This document shows positions 62,179-64,000 of a stretch of DNA of 64,000 bases, piece after piece. The notes beneath the pieces are model-generated. The model was given only the letters and a program-made list of their open reading frames with translations. It ran no database searches and was not told the origin of the DNA. This stretch comes from Advenella sp. S44 (GTDB lineage: Bacteria > Pseudomonadota > Gammaproteobacteria > Burkholderiales > Burkholderiaceae_B), in assembly GCF_002810445.1 (NCBI RefSeq), contig NZ_NEXS01000010.1:124001-188000 (forward strand), read 5' to 3'. Both the position numbers and the translations under genes were made by a program. The stretch's first letter is position 1. Every line of letters starts with the position of its first letter.

Positions 62179-64000
62179 TTATCCGTTCTGCATCAATTGG
62201 GCCCGCTCAAACAGGGTTTCGATTTGGCGTTTTCCTGCACTGTACTGCCGGGGCCAGTGAACCTGGGTGTAGCCGATTTTGGCGGTTTCGCTCAGCGTCC
62301 AGGCCGGATTGGCCAGATGGGGTCGACCAATTGCACACAGGTCGGCACGACCCGATGCGATGATGCTGTTGACCTGATCAGCCTCGGTAATGGCCCCCAC
62401 CGCCATGGTCGCAATGCCTTCCTGGTTACGGATCTCGTCGGCAAACGGCGTCTGGTACATACGCCCATAGACGGGCTTCTGGTCAGGGCTGACCTGGCCC
62501 GACGAGCAGTCGATCAGATCGGCACCCGCTGCCTTGAAAGCCCGGGCGATGAGCACCGCATCGTCTGCCGTTATGCCGCCGTCGACCCAGTCACTGGCCG
62601 AGATACGTATGTTCAGCGGCTTGTCTTCAGGCCAGACGGCACGCATGGCGGCAAATACCTCAAGGGGAAAACGCAGCCGGTTCTCCAGCGAGCCGCCGTA
62701 GTTATCTGTGCGCTGATTGGCCAGCGGCGAAATAAAGCACGACAGCAAATACCCATGCGCGCAATGGAGCTCCAGCACATCGAATCCGGCCCGCGCGGCA
62801 CGCCGTGTTGCCTGTACAAATTCATCGGTAATTTTCTGCATGCCCGCAGCATCCAGTGCCGTGGGAATTTGCGAGATATCCGGCAGATAAGGCAGGGGCG
62901 AGGCCGAAACCAGCGGCCAGTTGCCCGAGTCCAGCGGCATATCAATGCCATCCCAGGCGGCCCGGGTCGAGCCCTTGCGACCCGCGTGGCCCAGCTGAAT
63001 GCCGATTTTCGCATCCGATTGGGCATGCACCGCCTGCACAATATTTTTCCATGCCTGCATTTGCGTGTCGTTCCACAAGCCGGGGCAATGCGGCGTAATA
63101 CGCGCACGCGGGGACACGCAGGTCATTTCGACCATGACCAGGCCGGCGCCACCCAGAGCGCGCGCCAGCAAATGCTGGAAATGAAAGTCGCCAGGCACGC
63201 CATCGGTGCACGAATACATGGCCATGGGCGAGACCACGATCCGGTTTTTCAGCACGACAGCGCGCAGACTAAAAGGCGTCCACATGGGCGGGACCGCAAT
63301 AACATTATTGTCTGTCCCGGCAAGAGCCTCATTGTCCACGCCGGCAGGGGCATGACCGTCGACGCCCGCGGCGGCGCGACTGTCCGCGATGCCCGCCCTC
63401 GCTTCACTTGCCGGCGAGCGCGCCTGGCGGTTGAACCAGGTTTCGAAGTGATTCATCCACTTGGGATCGCGCAGCCGCAAATTTTCATGTGAAATACGCT
63501 GTGAGCGCGTCAACAGCGAATAGGCAAACTGCTGCGGCGCGAGCCGGGTATAGCGTTTGACATTTTCAAACCATTCGGTGGAGTTGCGTGCGGCGTTCTG
63601 GATTTTCAGCACTTCGATGCTGCGCTGTGCTTCATAATGGGCCAACGCTGACCCGATATCGCTGTGGGCGCGAAAACTGCCGGCCAGCTCAATGGCATCC
63701 TCCAGTGCAAGCTTGGTGCCGGAGCCAATGGAAAAATGCGCCGTATGCGCGGCGTCGCCCATGAGCACAATGGGAATCGTTTTGCCGTTGGGCAGGGTCT
63801 GGTTGTGCACCCATTGCTCGCAAATGACACGCGGAAACTGGATCCAGATAGCGGAGCCGCGCAAATGCTTGGCATTGGACAACAGCTTATTGCCGTCCAG
63901 CCACGGCGCGAACAATTGCTCGCAATAGGCGATTCCGTCTTCCTGCGACATATTGTCGATACCGGCCGCACGCCAGGTCTCATCCCGGGTTTCGACAATG
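62179..64000 (-). CDS. 2-aminobenzoyl-CoA monooxygenase/reductase-type fusion (salicylyl-CoA 5-hydroxylase/oxidoreductase family), cut by window edge
   Basis: The visible 606 residues hold the end of a flavoprotein monooxygenase (VLMGDAAHTAHFSIGSGTKL, the FAD GD motif, with LALEDAIELAGSF) and a complete old-yellow-enzyme-like FMN reductase (PFSLRAVVLKNRIVVSPMAM, GIQLGHAGRKGSTRAAWDG, LELHCAHGYLLSCFISPLAN, AIGRPHLANP). This domain order is that of 2-aminobenzoyl-CoA monooxygenase/reductase, which hydroxylates and then reduces the ring. A linker of about 35 residues with repeated AG-x-D steps joins the halves. The N-terminal FAD fold lies beyond 64000; no internal stop. Confidence 0.9.
   Translation of the reverse strand, partial: IVETRDETWRAAGIDNMSQEDGIAYCEQLFAPWLDGNKLLSNAKHLRGSAIWIQFPRVICEQWVHNQTLPNGKTIPIVLMGDAAHTAHFSIGSGTKLALEDAIELAGSFRAHSDIGSALAHYEAQRSIEVLKIQNAARNSTEWFENVKRYTRLAPQQFAYSLLTRSQRISHENLRLRDPKWMNHFETWFNRQARSPASEARAGIADSRAAAGVDGHAPAGVDNEALAGTDNNVIAVPPMWTPFSLRAVVLKNRIVVSPMAMYSCTDGVPGDFHFQHLLARALGGAGLVMVEMTCVSPRARITPHCPGLWNDTQMQAWKNIVQAVHAQSDAKIGIQLGHAGRKGSTRAAWDGIDMPLDSGNWPLVSASPLPYLPDISQIPTALDAAGMQKITDEFVQATRRAARAGFDVLELHCAHGYLLSCFISPLANQRTDNYGGSLENRLRFPLEVFAAMRAVWPEDKPLNIRISASDWVDGGITADDAVLIARAFKAAGADLIDCSSGQVSPDQKPVYGRMYQTPFADEIRNQEGIATMAVGAITEADQVNSIIASGRADLCAIGRPHLANPAWTLSETAKIGYTQVHWPRQYSAGKRQIETLFERAQLMQNG

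Noticed and set aside
61276-63492. A 738-codon plus-strand open frame opposite the SDR and monooxygenase genes
   Set aside because: Produced by the GC-rich third positions of the minus-strand genes; the translation has no recognisable domain while the minus strand carries clear flavin enzymes.

Overview
The window looks like chromosome of a betaproteobacterium of the order Burkholderiales, most likely family Alcaligenaceae (Advenella, Bordetella or Achromobacter-like). The grounds are the gene order ribB-ribH-nusB-thiL-pgpA-cinA with a degenerate GTP-cyclohydrolase half on RibB, a CIRCE-controlled groESL, a Bug/TctC-type periplasmic binding protein, and many LysR and GntR catabolic regulators. 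This is inference from gene content; no rRNA or tRNA gene was seen.

Layout. 1-5400: the start of ilvD (cut by the window edge), a small lipoprotein, a quinone-reductase-like flavoprotein divergent from a LysR regulator, an SMR efflux pump, and a PQQ-type sorbosone dehydrogenase-like lipoprotein with a small membrane partner. 5500-10700: an autotransporter remnant, then a double-winged-helix GntR regulator divergent from an acid-sugar operon (enolase-superfamily dehydratase, MFS transporter, Ldh-family oxidoreductase). 11000-17700: an HpcH/HpaI aldolase and divergent LysR, then a tetronate operon (Bug binding protein, OtnK, OtnC, OtnI, RraA-like). A 43-bp box is shared by the two promoter regions. 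18000-26300: a CUT1 sugar-type ABC transporter, a LacI regulator and a bicupin / alpha-beta hydrolase / aldo-keto reductase operon, tied together by an identical 16-bp palindrome in front of both operons. The stretch from 11 to 26 kb is visibly more AT-rich than its flanks and looks like an acquired or mosaic catabolic block.

26500-33200: an operon for a D-amino-acid or hydroxy-amino-acid-like compound (fold-III PLP dehydratase, polar amino acid ABC transporter, RidA, zinc deacylase, LacI), with a perfect 28-bp palindrome in front. 33300-41200: assorted genes (secreted protein, nitroreductase, EamA exporter with divergent MarR, alpha/beta hydrolases, DJ-1/PfpI protein, LysR). 41250-48540: a GntR-controlled operon with a 1123-residue molybdopterin oxidoreductase / flavin reductase / ferredoxin fusion, an AtoE-type transporter and a delta-1-pyrroline-5-carboxylate dehydrogenase-like enzyme whose 5' end carries a frameshift. 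The same operator half-site lies before the operon and before the regulator. This is the best candidate for an undescribed pathway.

48700-57000 is core genome: groESL, dgkA, pyrF, and the riboflavin/nusB/thiL/pgpA/cinA operon. 57090-64000 is an aerobic CoA-dependent 2-aminobenzoate (anthranilate) degradation cluster: RidA, CoA ligase, acyl-CoA dehydrogenase, enoyl-CoA hydratase, SDR dehydrogenase and the flavin monooxygenase/old-yellow-enzyme fusion, which runs off the end of the window.
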